Below, one piece after another: positions 51,502 to 59,766 of a DNA stretch of 64,000 nucleotides. Source of the stretch: Streptomyces sp. CBMA152 (GTDB lineage Bacteria > Actinomycetota > Actinomycetes > Streptomycetales > Streptomycetaceae); NCBI RefSeq assembly GCF_014596475.1, contig NZ_MECJ01000027.1, positions 1-64,000 on the forward strand, read 5' to 3'. The notes below the pieces were generated by a model that made no database searches, was not told where the DNA came from, and worked only from the letters and a program-made list of their open reading frames with translations. Position 1 is the stretch's first letter. Each line of letters begins with the position of its first letter. A program made the position numbers and the translations under genes.

Positions 51502-52713
51502 CTACCGCCGCACCCGCGGCATCCCCAACCCGATCCACGAGATGATCTCCCGCTGGATCTCGTTGTTGCCGCCGCCGAAGGTGAAGATCACGGCCGAGCG
51601 GTAGCCGCGTTCCAGGTCGCCGTGGAGTACCGCGCCCGCCGAGCCCTCCTTCAGGGGGCCCGCCGCGCCGACGACCTCCATCAGCCAGGCGTACGCGTCG
51701 CGGCGGGCCTCGGAGCCGTAGACCTTTACGGCGGAGGCGTCCTGGGGGGTGAGGGTGGAGTGCTGGACGGCGTTCACCATCTGCCAGTTGAGGAGTTTCA
51801 TCGCGTCGAGCTTGGTGTGGGTGCGGGCCAGGCGGCCGCGGACCCAGCCGAGGTCGATGACGCGGCGGCCGTCGGCGAGCTTGGTGTCCATCGCCCAGCG
51901 CTGGACGTCATGCAGGGCGCGGATCGCCATGGTGCCGTGTGCGGCGAGCGTGACGCGCTCGTGGTTGAGCTGGTTGGTGATCAGCCGCCAGCCCTCGTTC
52001 TCCTCGCCGACCCGGCGCGAGGCGGGGACGCGGATGTTCTCGTAGTAGCTCGCGGTGGTGTCGTGCGAGGCGAGGGTGTTGATCACGATGCAGGAGTAGC
52101 CCGGGTCGGCGGTAGGCACGAGAAGCATCGTGATGCCCTTGTGCGGCGGTGCGTCGGGGTCGGTGCGCACGGCGAGCCAGACCCAGTCGGCGGTGTCGCC
52201 GTTCGTGGTCCAGATCTTCTGCCCGTTGACGACGTACTCGTCCCCGTCCCGTACCGCCCGGGTCTTGAGGGCGGCCAGGTCCGTCCCCGCGTCCGGCTCG
52301 CTGTAGCCGATCGCGAAGTCGATCTCGCCGGAGAGGATCCTCGGCAGGAAGTACGCCTTCTGCTCCGCCGTACCGAACCGCATCAGCGTCGGGCCGACCG
52401 TGTTCAGCGCCATCAGCGGCAGCGGGACCCCGGCCTGGGCGGCCTCGTCGAAGAAGATGAACTGCTCCATCGCGCCGAGCCCGCGCCCGCCGTACTCCTC
52501 CGGCCAGCCCACCCCCAGCCAGCCGTCCGCGCCCAGGCGGCGCACGGTCTCGCGGTAGAACCGCTTCTGGGCGGCCGGCTCGGCGGTGGGGGCACCTCCC
52601 ATGCCTTTAGGGCTATGGGGGAGTGCGTACGCGTTGTCGGGCACCAGCTCGGCGAGGTAGGCGCGCAGCTCGGCTCGCAACCGCTGCTGCTCAGGCGTGT
52701 ATTCGAGGTGCAC
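51502..52713 (-). CDS. Acyl-CoA dehydrogenase (with inserted Streptomyces repeat)
   Basis: This 403-residue FAD enzyme matches the acyl-CoA dehydrogenase family: WPEEYGGRGL, FAIGYSEPDAGTDLA, VNGQKIWTTNGDTADWVW and the closing FTFGGGNNEIQREIISWIGLGMPR. It would oxidise acyl-CoA to enoyl-CoA. A Streptomyces repeat (52588-52623) is inserted in frame near the N-terminus, adding a Pro/Gly-rich loop. GTG 52713 follows GGAGGGG. A KstR-like box lies about 100 bases upstream, suggesting coregulation with the 26 kb catabolic genes. Confidence 0.93.
   Translation of the reverse strand: MHLEYTPEQQRLRAELRAYLAELVPDNAYALPHSPKGMGGAPTAEPAAQKRFYRETVRRLGADGWLGVGWPEEYGGRGLGAMEQFIFFDEAAQAGVPLPLMALNTVGPTLMRFGTAEQKAYFLPRILSGEIDFAIGYSEPDAGTDLAALKTRAVRDGDEYVVNGQKIWTTNGDTADWVWLAVRTDPDAPPHKGITMLLVPTADPGYSCIVINTLASHDTTASYYENIRVPASRRVGEENEGWRLITNQLNHERVTLAAHGTMAIRALHDVQRWAMDTKLADGRRVIDLGWVRGRLARTHTKLDAMKLLNWQMVNAVQHSTLTPQDASAVKVYGSEARRDAYAWLMEVVGAAGPLKEGSAGAVLHGDLERGYRSAVIFTFGGGNNEIQREIISWIGLGMPRVRR
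52588..52623. repeat. Streptomyces short repeat inside a coding region
   Basis: The element starts GGGGGCACCTCCCATGCC and ends with CTATGGGGGAG, with imperfect inverted symmetry at its ends. It is a common Streptomyces intergenic repeat, here in frame in the acyl-CoA dehydrogenase gene, encoding about 12 residues including a KGMGGAP stretch. Confidence 0.8.
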
Positions 52714-52804
52714 GGCCCCTCCAGGCGTCTCGCTGTCCGTCCCCGTGTCCGTCGCGGTCCGCACCCACGGCGGCGAACGCCGGGACACGGAATGGAGGGC
52801 ACAG

Positions 52805-52818
52805 TAGAACGTGTTGCA
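52805..52818. promoter_or_regulatory. KstR-like 14-bp box upstream of acyl-CoA dehydrogenase
   Basis: TAGAACGTGTTGCA fits the KstR consensus TNNAACNNGTTNNA at all eight fixed positions and is nearly palindromic. It lies 92-105 bases upstream of the GTG at 52713. Confidence 0.6.
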
Positions 52819-52922
52819 AGAATCTGGAAGGGTCGGCAGACGGGCAAAGCGCGGACCCCGGGGCTGCGCGCAGGCGGCAGCTCCCGGGGTCCGGGGCGGA
52901 TCGGCGGCTCCCGGGATCCGGG

Positions 52923-53120
52923 TCAGGGCAGCAGCTTGTCCATGGCGGCGGGGTCCTCCGCCAGTCGGCGTTCGGCCCACTTCAGGTTCTTGGGCGTGAT
53001 GTCGCGCCCGGACGCCAGCACCAGGTCCTCGGCGGTGACCTCACCGCCCGACCCGGTGTGCAACAGCGAATCGGGGGTGACCGCCTCCCGCTGGGGTGCG
53101 GAATCGGACTGAGCGTTCAT
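52923..53120 (-). CDS. Small conserved actinobacterial protein
   Basis: This 65-residue protein reads MNAQSDSAPQREAVTPDSLL, then GGEVTAEDLVLASGRDITPKNLKWAERRLAEDPAA and ends DKLLP. It is acidic and probably helical, with no signal peptide or membrane helix. I recognise it as conserved in Streptomyces but with no known function. ATG 53120 is fixed by AGGAGG a few bases upstream. It lies between the acyl-CoA dehydrogenase and the CtaG-like gene, all on the minus strand. Confidence 0.8.
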   Translation of the reverse strand: MNAQSDSAPQREAVTPDSLLHTGSGGEVTAEDLVLASGRDITPKNLKWAERRLAEDPAAMDKLLP

Positions 53121-53259
53121 GCCGCCTCCTTGTTCGTCCGGCTGGGCTCCATTCTGGTACCCGGTCACGCGGACCGCATCCGCCCCAGAGATGTCACCCG
53201 TTCGGCCCAGTCGTACGAGCCGGACGCGACCGTCCGCCACACGCGGCGGCGACAGGCTC

Positions 53260-54336
53260 TCAGGGGTGTCGGCGCCGCATGCGCTCGCCGACGACGCCGT
53301 TGTCGGACTCCCACCAAGGGCGTACGAGCTCGGGCTCGGCGGGGTCCTCGGCGGCCGGGGCCGTGGTGGCCACGGAGGCCGCGACGGCCGTGGGCGCCGC
53401 CTGCGCGGGTACCAGCTCCGCGTCCAGGCGCCGGTCGAGCGCGGCCGTCTCGGCCCGTTCGGCCCGGAACCACTGGACGAAGATCACCATCAGGAACGGC
53501 ACCCCGACCAGCTCCGCCACCGTGATCATCGCGCCGCCGCCGAGCTGCTGGTCCGCGTGCAGGTCGGGCGCCCAGGCGGGGGCGTGCCGGGTGTACCAGC
53601 TGCCCGCGATGACCGAGCCGCTGGTCATCACGACGATGCCCGGCACCGCGTCGATCAGCCCGTCCAGGAAGACGAACGCCGCCCGCATGGGGTGCCCGCA
53701 CCACTTCGGGAGCAACTCCTCCTTGGTGAGCAGCGGCAGGACGAAGAGGCTGCCCGCCAGCAAAAGCTGGAGGTACATCAGCTGGTGCAGAGCGCCGACG
53801 CGCAGCGCGGTCTCGAAGTACGGGGTGAAGTAGACGCACAGCTCGGACGCGAGCACCAGCGCCGAGCTGACCAGCGGAAACGCCAGGATGCGGGCCACTT
53901 TGCCGGTCATGGCGCGGCGGACGGGACCGGCGCTCCGCTCGGGGAGCGCCCGCAGGGCGAGCGAGAGCGGGTCGCCGAGCGCGAGGCCGAGCGGGGCGAT
54001 CAGGTCGAGGAGGATGTTCTGCAGGGCGGCGGGCCAGAACAGGACCTCGTCGTAGACGGCCAGCGCCGACATCGTGGAGAACACGATCGTGCCGAGACCG
54101 AGGACCGCGAAGACGACGGTACGGGCCACCGACCACTGCTCGCCCCTGCGGCGCAGCCGGAGCACGCCCCAGCCGTACAGCGCGCCGAGCACGACGACGA
54201 GCACGAGCGCGGGCAGGTCGAGCTGCCAGTGCGAGGGGAAGTTTCCCCAGGTCAGCTGCGGTAGCTCGGTCACCGCGACGGACTGCGACGGCGACCGTCC
54301 GGCGACGGCTTCGATCAGTTGTTGCGTTCCGGACAT
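53260..54336 (-). CDS. CtaG-like cytochrome oxidase assembly membrane protein
   Basis: This 358-residue membrane protein has about seven hydrophobic segments with LPALVLVVVLGALYGWGVLRLRR, MSALAVYDEVLFWPAALQNILLD and an HQLMYLQLLLAGSLFVLPL segment, matching the caa3-type CtaG (PF09678) family. These proteins help insert copper into cytochrome c oxidase or act in copper handling. The last 50 residues are a cytoplasmic Ala/Pro-rich tail. ATG 54336 has GGAGG upstream at long range. It is divergent from the TerD-CAP fusion gene. Confidence 0.88.
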   Translation of the reverse strand: MSGTQQLIEAVAGRSPSQSVAVTELPQLTWGNFPSHWQLDLPALVLVVVLGALYGWGVLRLRRRGEQWSVARTVVFAVLGLGTIVFSTMSALAVYDEVLFWPAALQNILLDLIAPLGLALGDPLSLALRALPERSAGPVRRAMTGKVARILAFPLVSSALVLASELCVYFTPYFETALRVGALHQLMYLQLLLAGSLFVLPLLTKEELLPKWCGHPMRAAFVFLDGLIDAVPGIVVMTSGSVIAGSWYTRHAPAWAPDLHADQQLGGGAMITVAELVGVPFLMVIFVQWFRAERAETAALDRRLDAELVPAQAAPTAVAASVATTAPAAEDPAEPELVRPWWESDNGVVGERMRRRHP

Positions 54337-54564
54337 TCCGGCCCGGCCTCCTCACCGGCCCGCAGGGCTGACGCGGACCGCGTTCACCGTAGTCCCCGCC
54401 CGGGGGCCGCCCGCCGCGGGGTTGCCATGAACCACCCGACTGCCCGGTAAATCGGGTATGCGCGACACGCCGGAGGCGGGAACCGGGGGCCGTCCCCGCC
54501 GCGTTCTCCCCACAGCACGGCGCGACGGCGGATCGCGGCGGCGGGGCGTGAACGGGTGGTGTCG

Positions 54565-55932
54565 ATGAGCGAGTTGGTTCCCGGAGGCAATCGGCCGCTC
54601 CCGGACGGCATGCTGACGATCGGTGTCCCGGGGCCCTTCGACCTGTCCGTACTGATCACCGACGACACCGGAAAGGTCGGCGGCGACGCCGACTTCGTCT
54701 TCTACAACCAGCCGTCGGCGCCGGGCACCCGGCTCACCGACGACGTCATCACGGTCGACCCGCGCCGCCTTCGGGCCGGGGCGAGCCGGATCACCGTGGT
54801 CGTCAGCCCGGCCGACCCGGACACCCCGCTCGGCCGGCTCCCCGTGCCGAGCCTGCGCCTGAGCGGTCCCGGCGGCGAGGTCCTGGCCCGGTTCACCCCG
54901 CCGAAGCCCGAGCGGGAGACGGTGCTGCTGCTCGCCGAGATCTACCGGCGCGGCACCGGCTGGAAGGTCCGTGCGCTGGGACAGGGGTACGCGGACGGGC
55001 TCGCCGGGGTCGCCCGGGACTTCGGGGTCGACGTGACCGACGAGGACCCGGCATCTCCCCCGTCCTCCGCCCACGCCCCCACGGTCCAGATGCCGACGGC
55101 TCCGATGGCCTCGGTCCCGGCCGCCCGACGCCCGGGGCCGGACGGAAGCGGCGCAAGCCACGGCTTCGGCGCACTGGTCAACGCCGAGCGGGCCCGGGCC
55201 GGGGCCCCGCCGGTGACGATCGACGCACGTCTCGTCTCGGCCGCCGAGGCGCACGCCGCGACCATGGCCGCCCAGGGCCGCCTCAGTGTGGAGAGCCCGG
55301 ACGGCGTGTCCGTCTTCCAGCGGGTGACCACCCAGGGGTACGCGTATCTGACCGTCGCCGAACATCTGGTCTCCGGGCCACGCAACCCGGCCGACTTCCT
55401 GACGTACTGCCTCAAGGACCCCCACACCCGCCGCCCGCTGCGCGACGCCGCCTTCACCGACGCGGGGATCGCGAGCGCCACCGACCGGCGTACGGGCGAT
55501 GTCTACTGGACCGCGCTCTGGGCGAGGCCGCTGAGCGCGGACGGGCTGCGGCGGACGGTGTCGGAGGTGGTCGCGCTGACCAACGGCCATCGCGCCACGG
55601 CCGGATTGCGGCCCCTGGCCGACGACACCCGGCTCGCCTCGGCGGCCCAGGCGTACAGCACGGACATGGCCGAGCGCGGCTTCTACTCGCACACCTCGCC
55701 CGAGGGGCTTGAGCCATGGGACCGGGCGCGGGCAGCCGGGGCCGCGCACCGGGGCATCGGCGAGAACATCGCGTGCGGGCAGCGCACGGCGGCCGAGGTG
55801 GTGGAGGGCTGGATGAACAGCCCCGGCCACCGGGCGAACATCCTCAAGCCCGACTTCACCCACATAGGCGTGGGCTTCGCGGGCGGGGGCCGCGCGGGCA
55901 CGTACTGGACCCAGCTGTTCGGCCTGGTCTGA
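54565..55932 (+). CDS. TerD-like domain fused to two CAP/SCP domains
   Basis: This 455-residue protein starts with a TerD-like fold (about 1-155): MLTIGVPGPFDLSVLITDDTGKV, DFVFYNQPSAPGTR and EIYRRGTGWKVRALGQGYADGL. Two CAP domains follow: a degenerate one (about 195-310, VNAERARAGAPP to FLTYCLKDP) and a conserved one (about 320-455) with VVALTNGHRATAGL, GFYSHTSPEG and GWMNSPGHRANIL. CAP domains are normally secreted but no signal peptide is seen. TerD links this to stress or calcium responses. The start is 54565 or 54556 (GTG). Confidence 0.85.
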   Translation: MSELVPGGNRPLPDGMLTIGVPGPFDLSVLITDDTGKVGGDADFVFYNQPSAPGTRLTDDVITVDPRRLRAGASRITVVVSPADPDTPLGRLPVPSLRLSGPGGEVLARFTPPKPERETVLLLAEIYRRGTGWKVRALGQGYADGLAGVARDFGVDVTDEDPASPPSSAHAPTVQMPTAPMASVPAARRPGPDGSGASHGFGALVNAERARAGAPPVTIDARLVSAAEAHAATMAAQGRLSVESPDGVSVFQRVTTQGYAYLTVAEHLVSGPRNPADFLTYCLKDPHTRRPLRDAAFTDAGIASATDRRTGDVYWTALWARPLSADGLRRTVSEVVALTNGHRATAGLRPLADDTRLASAAQAYSTDMAERGFYSHTSPEGLEPWDRARAAGAAHRGIGENIACGQRTAAEVVEGWMNSPGHRANILKPDFTHIGVGFAGGGRAGTYWTQLFGLV

Positions 55933-56077
55933 CACGGCAGGGGCCGACTGCCGCGGCCCGAGGAGCAGAGCCGCGGTACCGAAGGCTGCCGCCACGGCCC
56001 CCGGCCCCGAGGGCCGCAGCCCGGGCAACGGCCGCCGAGGCCGGAAGCCCCCAAGCCCCCGATCCGAAACCGCCGCC

Positions 56078-56716
56078 TCAGCCCTGCAGCTCCCGCCCCA
56101 GCCCCGCCGCGTCCACCAGCAGCACGGGCCGGTCCAGCGTGCCGAGGAGGCTCACGAAGCTGGACTCCAGGAACCCCGCCAGCTCGTCGCGCGCGTCCGG
56201 CTCCTCCAGCGGCCAGCTGGTGACCGCCTCCTCCGCGAACGCCATCCACGCGCGCGAGGCGATGTCGAGCCGGGGCGAGGGGGGCAGGCCTATGCGCCGC
56301 TGCGCGTCGATCACATGGCGGGCCACGGCTTCGCGCGTCTCCCACAGGATGTCGGCGACCGCCGGATGGCTGCCGGACGCGCCCCTCACCAGGGCGACGT
56401 ACACCTGGCGGTGCTCCCGTACGTAGGCGACGAAGCCGTCGATGAACGACCGCAGCCAGGCGACGGGTGGCAGGGCCGGGTCCGGCTCGACGGCCTCGAT
56501 GAACCGCGCGCACTCCTTCGCCACCACCGCGCGGTAGAAGTCGCGCTTGGAGTCGAAGTAGTGGAAGAGCAGGCCCCGGGAGATCCCGGCGCGGCGGGCC
56601 ACCTCGTCCGTGGACAGCTCGTCGAGCGAGCGGTCGGCGAGCATCTCCAGTCCGATCTCGACCAGCTGGGTCCTGCGTTGGTCGGGGGTCAGGCGGGTGA
56701 TGCGCTTTCCGGACAT
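56078..56716 (-). CDS. TetR-family transcriptional repressor
   Basis: This 212-residue regulator has the N-terminal TetR helix-turn-helix (about 10-55) with LTPDQRRTQLVEIGLEML, LSTDEVARRAGISRGLLFHYFDSKRDFYRAVV, and a helical ligand domain. ATG 56716 is chosen because the family N-terminus begins there; the frame to 56851 is not conserved. It is divergent from a zinc alcohol dehydrogenase gene; two similar inverted repeats between them fit autoregulation and control of the dehydrogenase. Confidence 0.92.
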   Translation of the reverse strand: MSGKRITRLTPDQRRTQLVEIGLEMLADRSLDELSTDEVARRAGISRGLLFHYFDSKRDFYRAVVAKECARFIEAVEPDPALPPVAWLRSFIDGFVAYVREHRQVYVALVRGASGSHPAVADILWETREAVARHVIDAQRRIGLPPSPRLDIASRAWMAFAEEAVTSWPLEEPDARDELAGFLESSFVSLLGTLDRPVLLVDAAGLGRELQG

Positions 56717-56780
56717 GCCCGCAGTGTACGAGCGGTCCGCGCCACTGCGCGCCACCCCGGCCAAGCCGACCGATGAGCCT

Positions 56781-56797
56781 GTTGACAATTGCTCAAC
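56781..56797. promoter_or_regulatory. TetR operator, copy 1
   Basis: GTTGA-CAATTGC-TCAAC is a perfect inverted repeat, extended to 8-base arms at 56778-56800. It lies between the TetR gene and the alcohol dehydrogenase gene and matches copy 2 in outline. Confidence 0.75.
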
Positions 56798-56825
56798 AGG
56801 AGTCGTACAACGGTCGTACAGATTT

Positions 56826-56842
56826 GTTGAGCATCGCTTAAC
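56826..56842. promoter_or_regulatory. TetR operator, copy 2
   Basis: GTTGA-GCATCGC-TTAAC has one arm mismatch and the same 7-base spacing as copy 1, 45 bases away. It lies 40 bases upstream of the dehydrogenase start, where binding would block transcription. Confidence 0.75.
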
Positions 56843-56881
56843 AAGGCTCACGGCTCACAGCGCTTTCCCGAGGAGACCGCC

Positions 56882-57925
56882 ATGCGCATGATGCGCGCCG
56901 CCCGCTTCCGTCCCGCCTCCGGCACGCTCGCCGTCGAGGAGGTGCCGGTTCCCCGGCCCGGCCCCGGCGAGGCGCTGGTGAAGGTCGCCGCCTGCGGGAT
57001 CTGCCACTCCGACCTGAGCCTCCTGAACGGCGTCTTCCGCACCGAGCTCCCGGTCATCACCCCAGGCCACGAGGCCTCCGGCACCATCGACGAACTGGGC
57101 GCGCCGACCCCCGGCTGGGAGCGCGGCGACCGGGTCGTGCTGCACGCGGGGCGCGCCTGCGGCAGTTGCATCGCGTGCGTCTCGGGCGCGGCACCCGACG
57201 ACTGCGAGCGCGTGCAGATCATGGCGTTCGACTACGACGGCGCCTGGGCGGAGTACGTGGTGGTGCCGGTCGCCGCGCTGGTGAGGGTGCCCGACTCGAT
57301 CCCGCTGGAGCAGGCCGCCGTCCTGGCCGACGCCGTGTCCACGCCGTACGCGGCGGTCGTCGACACCGCCTCGGTCCGCCCGGCCGAGAGCGTCGGCGTA
57401 TGGGGGCTCGGCGGCATCGGTACACACGCGCTCCAGGCGGCCCGACTGGCCGGGGCCGCGCCCGTCATCGGCCTCGATCCGCTGCCTGCGGCCCGCGAGC
57501 GCGCCCTGGAACTGGGCGCGGACCACGCCGTGGACCCGACCGCCGAGGACGCGCTCGACCGTATCGCCGAGCTCACCGGCGGCCGTGGCCTGCGGGTCGC
57601 GATCGACGCGGTGGGCCGGGCGAGCACCATCGCCCAGGCCAATCGGGCGCTGGGGCACCGCGGCCGGCTCGTCCTGGTCGGCATGTCGATGGACACGGTC
57701 GAGCTCGGCCCGCTGGCCGCGTTCACCCGCGACCGGCACGCCGTCACCGGCCACCTCGGCTACCGCAAGGAGCACATCCAGCAGCTCGTCGACCTGGTGG
57801 CGGCGGGCCGCCTCGACATCGGCCGGTCGGTCAGCGCGCAACTGCCGCTCGCGGAGATCGCCGAGGGGGTGCGCCGCCTGGCGGAGAAGGACGGCAACCC
57901 GATCCGGATCGTCATCCGCCCCTGA
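56882..57925 (+). CDS. Zinc-dependent alcohol dehydrogenase
   Basis: This 347-residue medium-chain dehydrogenase has the catalytic zinc ligands in CGICHSD and PGHEASG, structural zinc cysteines in CGSCIACVSGAAPDDC, and the NAD-binding motif VWGLGGIGTHALQ. It would oxidise alcohols or reduce aldehydes with NAD(P). ATG 56882 is preceded by GAGGAGA. It is divergent from a TetR gene whose operators lie in between, so it is probably induced by a substrate that releases the repressor. Confidence 0.93.
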   Translation: MRMMRAARFRPASGTLAVEEVPVPRPGPGEALVKVAACGICHSDLSLLNGVFRTELPVITPGHEASGTIDELGAPTPGWERGDRVVLHAGRACGSCIACVSGAAPDDCERVQIMAFDYDGAWAEYVVVPVAALVRVPDSIPLEQAAVLADAVSTPYAAVVDTASVRPAESVGVWGLGGIGTHALQAARLAGAAPVIGLDPLPAARERALELGADHAVDPTAEDALDRIAELTGGRGLRVAIDAVGRASTIAQANRALGHRGRLVLVGMSMDTVELGPLAAFTRDRHAVTGHLGYRKEHIQQLVDLVAAGRLDIGRSVSAQLPLAEIAEGVRRLAEKDGNPIRIVIRP

Positions 57926-58383
57926 CAACCGCCGAAGTCAGCCACACCTCCTCCATCGAAGTCATCACGCCACAACCCCCGCCCCTCCAGGCTCGAAACC
58001 GGCCAGCTTTCGCGCGTGAGCGCGGACACACATTGACCGCATCTGCAACAAACTCTTCACAGAATCGACAAATTCTGTGAAGGATCTGCGCTTTCGGAGG
58101 GCCGGGGGGCGGCGGACAGCAAGATCATCTTTGTTCAACATTGCACTTCGAATCTGGACATGTCCGTATTGCGGCCAACCACTTGGGCGGCACTTTGCCG
58201 TTTCGTTGCCGGGCTGTAGGCATGGGTCAGCACGCCCCCGACGGACCTCCCGGCCATGACCAAGCCGGACGAAGGCCCGTCAGCGAGGCGTCAACCGCGT
58301 TGACAGGGCCGCGAATTCGCCATGCGGGCCCCCAGTCGCGCGGGACCACCATCGAGCAACTGTTGAACCACTGGGGGTTACCC
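57926..58383. other. 458-bp region before melC1 without a gene
   Basis: I see no supported coding gene. It holds a perfect stem-loop at 58055-58082 and is AT-richer than its surroundings near 58020-58150, so it probably contains the terminator of the dehydrogenase gene and the promoter region of the mel operon. Confidence 0.6.
58055..58082. terminator. Perfect 11-bp stem-loop, AT-rich
   Basis: CTTCACAGAAT and ATTCTGTGAAG pair around a 6-base loop. It may terminate the dehydrogenase transcript, or act as an operator for the mel operon 300 bases downstream, since its AT content is unlike typical Streptomyces terminators. Confidence 0.55.
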
Positions 58384-58809
58384 ATGTCCCAACTCACCCG
58401 CCGCAGCGCACTGGGCATCACCGCGACCGCGGTCGCCGGCCTCGGCCTGGCCGGCACCGCCTACGCCGCGACGTCGAGCGCCCCGGCACACGGTGCCGTA
58501 CCCACTGCGGGCGATGAACACACCGGCCACATGGGCGGCATGGACCACTCGGGCCACGGCGCGCCCGCGCCGTTCGACGAGGTCTACCAAGGCCGTCGTA
58601 TACAGGGCGCGCCCACGATGGGCGGCGAGCACGCCCACCACGGGGGCTACTCCGTCCAGATAGACGGCAAGGAACTGCATGTGATGCGGAACGGCGACGG
58701 CACCTGGATCAGTGTCGTCAACCACTACGAGACGTTCACGACGCCGCTCGCCGTGGCCCGCGCCGCCGTGGTGGAGCTCCAGGGCGCCACGCTCGTCCCG
58801 CTCGCCTGA
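58384..58809 (+). CDS. melC1: Tyrosinase cofactor/copper chaperone MelC1
   Basis: This 141-residue protein matches MelC1 (ORF438), the partner that loads copper into tyrosinase and carries it for export. It starts with a twin-arginine signal (LTRRSALGITATAVAGLGLAG), has a His/Met-rich stretch HTGHMGGMDHSGHG, the typical FDEVYQGRRIQG, GGYSVQIDGKELHVMRNGDG and an end RAAVVELQGA. ATG 58384 follows GGGGG. melC2 begins 44 bases after its stop. Tyrosinase lacks its own signal, so this protein brings it to the Tat machinery. Confidence 0.95.
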   Translation: MSQLTRRSALGITATAVAGLGLAGTAYAATSSAPAHGAVPTAGDEHTGHMGGMDHSGHGAPAPFDEVYQGRRIQGAPTMGGEHAHHGGYSVQIDGKELHVMRNGDGTWISVVNHYETFTTPLAVARAAVVELQGATLVPLA

Positions 58810-58853
58810 CCTTCCGTACCGCCCCGCACGGCACCACTATCTGGAGCATTTCC

Positions 58854-59681
58854 ATGACCGTACGCAAGAACCAGGCGACGCTCACCGCCGACGAGAAGAA
58901 GCGCTTCGTCAATGCGATCCTGACGCTGAAGCGCAACGGCAAGTACGACGCCTTCGTCACCACGCACAACGCCTTCATCATGAGCGACGGCGACGACACG
59001 GACCGCGTGGGCCACCGCTCGCCGTCCTTCCTCCCGTGGCACCGCAGATTCCTCATAGAGTTCGAGCAGGCCCTCCAGTCGGTGGACTCGTCCGTCACGC
59101 TGCCGTACTGGGACTGGACGGCCGACCGCACCCCCGCCTCCTCGCTCTGGGCCGCGGACTTCCTCGGCGGCACCGGCCGCAGCCGCGACGGCCAGGTGAT
59201 GGACGGGCCGTTCGCCTCCGCCGGCGGCCAGTGGACCATCAACGTCCGCGTGGACGGCCGCACCTACCTGCGCCGCGCGCTCGGCGCGGGCGTCCCGCAG
59301 CTGCCCACCAAGGCCGAGGTCGACAGCGTCCTCGCCATGTCGACGTATGACGAGGCCCCCTGGAACAGCCAGTCCACCGGCGGCTTCCGCAACCACCTGG
59401 AGGGCTGGCGCGGGGTCAACCTCCACAACCGCGTGCACGTCTGGGTCGGCGGCCAGATGGGCACCGGCGTCTCCCCCAACGACCCGGTCTTCTGGCTGCA
59501 CCACGCGTTCATCGACCGACTCTGGGCGCAGTGGCAGGAGCGTCACCCCGACTCGCCCTACCTCCCGGCCGCCGGGACGCCGAACGTGGTGGACCTGCGC
59601 GAGACCATGCGCCCGTGGAACAACGTCACGCCGGCGGACATGCTGGACCACAAGAAGTTCTACACGTTCGACGCGGCCTGA
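58854..59681 (+). CDS. melC2: Tyrosinase MelC2
   Basis: This 275-residue enzyme is the copper monooxygenase that makes melanin from tyrosine. Copper-A histidines lie in THNAF, GHRSPSFLPWHRRFL and copper-B histidines in LHNRVHVWVGGQMG and FWLHHAFIDRLWAQW; all six can be placed. Length equals known Streptomyces MelC2. It depends on MelC1, encoded just upstream, for copper and export. A strong hairpin 15 bases after its stop ends the operon. Confidence 0.96.
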   Translation: MTVRKNQATLTADEKKRFVNAILTLKRNGKYDAFVTTHNAFIMSDGDDTDRVGHRSPSFLPWHRRFLIEFEQALQSVDSSVTLPYWDWTADRTPASSLWAADFLGGTGRSRDGQVMDGPFASAGGQWTINVRVDGRTYLRRALGAGVPQLPTKAEVDSVLAMSTYDEAPWNSQSTGGFRNHLEGWRGVNLHNRVHVWVGGQMGTGVSPNDPVFWLHHAFIDRLWAQWQERHPDSPYLPAAGTPNVVDLRETMRPWNNVTPADMLDHKKFYTFDAA

Positions 59682-59696
59682 CGCGCGCGTGAGTGG

Positions 59697-59722
59697 CCCC
59701 GCCGGGCATCCGCCCGGCGGGG
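59697..59722 (+). terminator. Strong hairpin terminator of the mel operon
   Basis: An 11-base perfect stem with a 4-base loop directly follows melC2. It should separate the mel operon from the downstream cystathionine beta-synthase gene. Confidence 0.85.
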
Positions 59723-59766
59723 TCACGCCCGTCCGCGCCGGGCCCGCGCCTCGTAAGCTCACCGGC

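Noticed and set aside
51292..53112. A 606-codon plus-strand frame
   Set aside because: It is antisense to the acyl-CoA dehydrogenase gene with full motifs.
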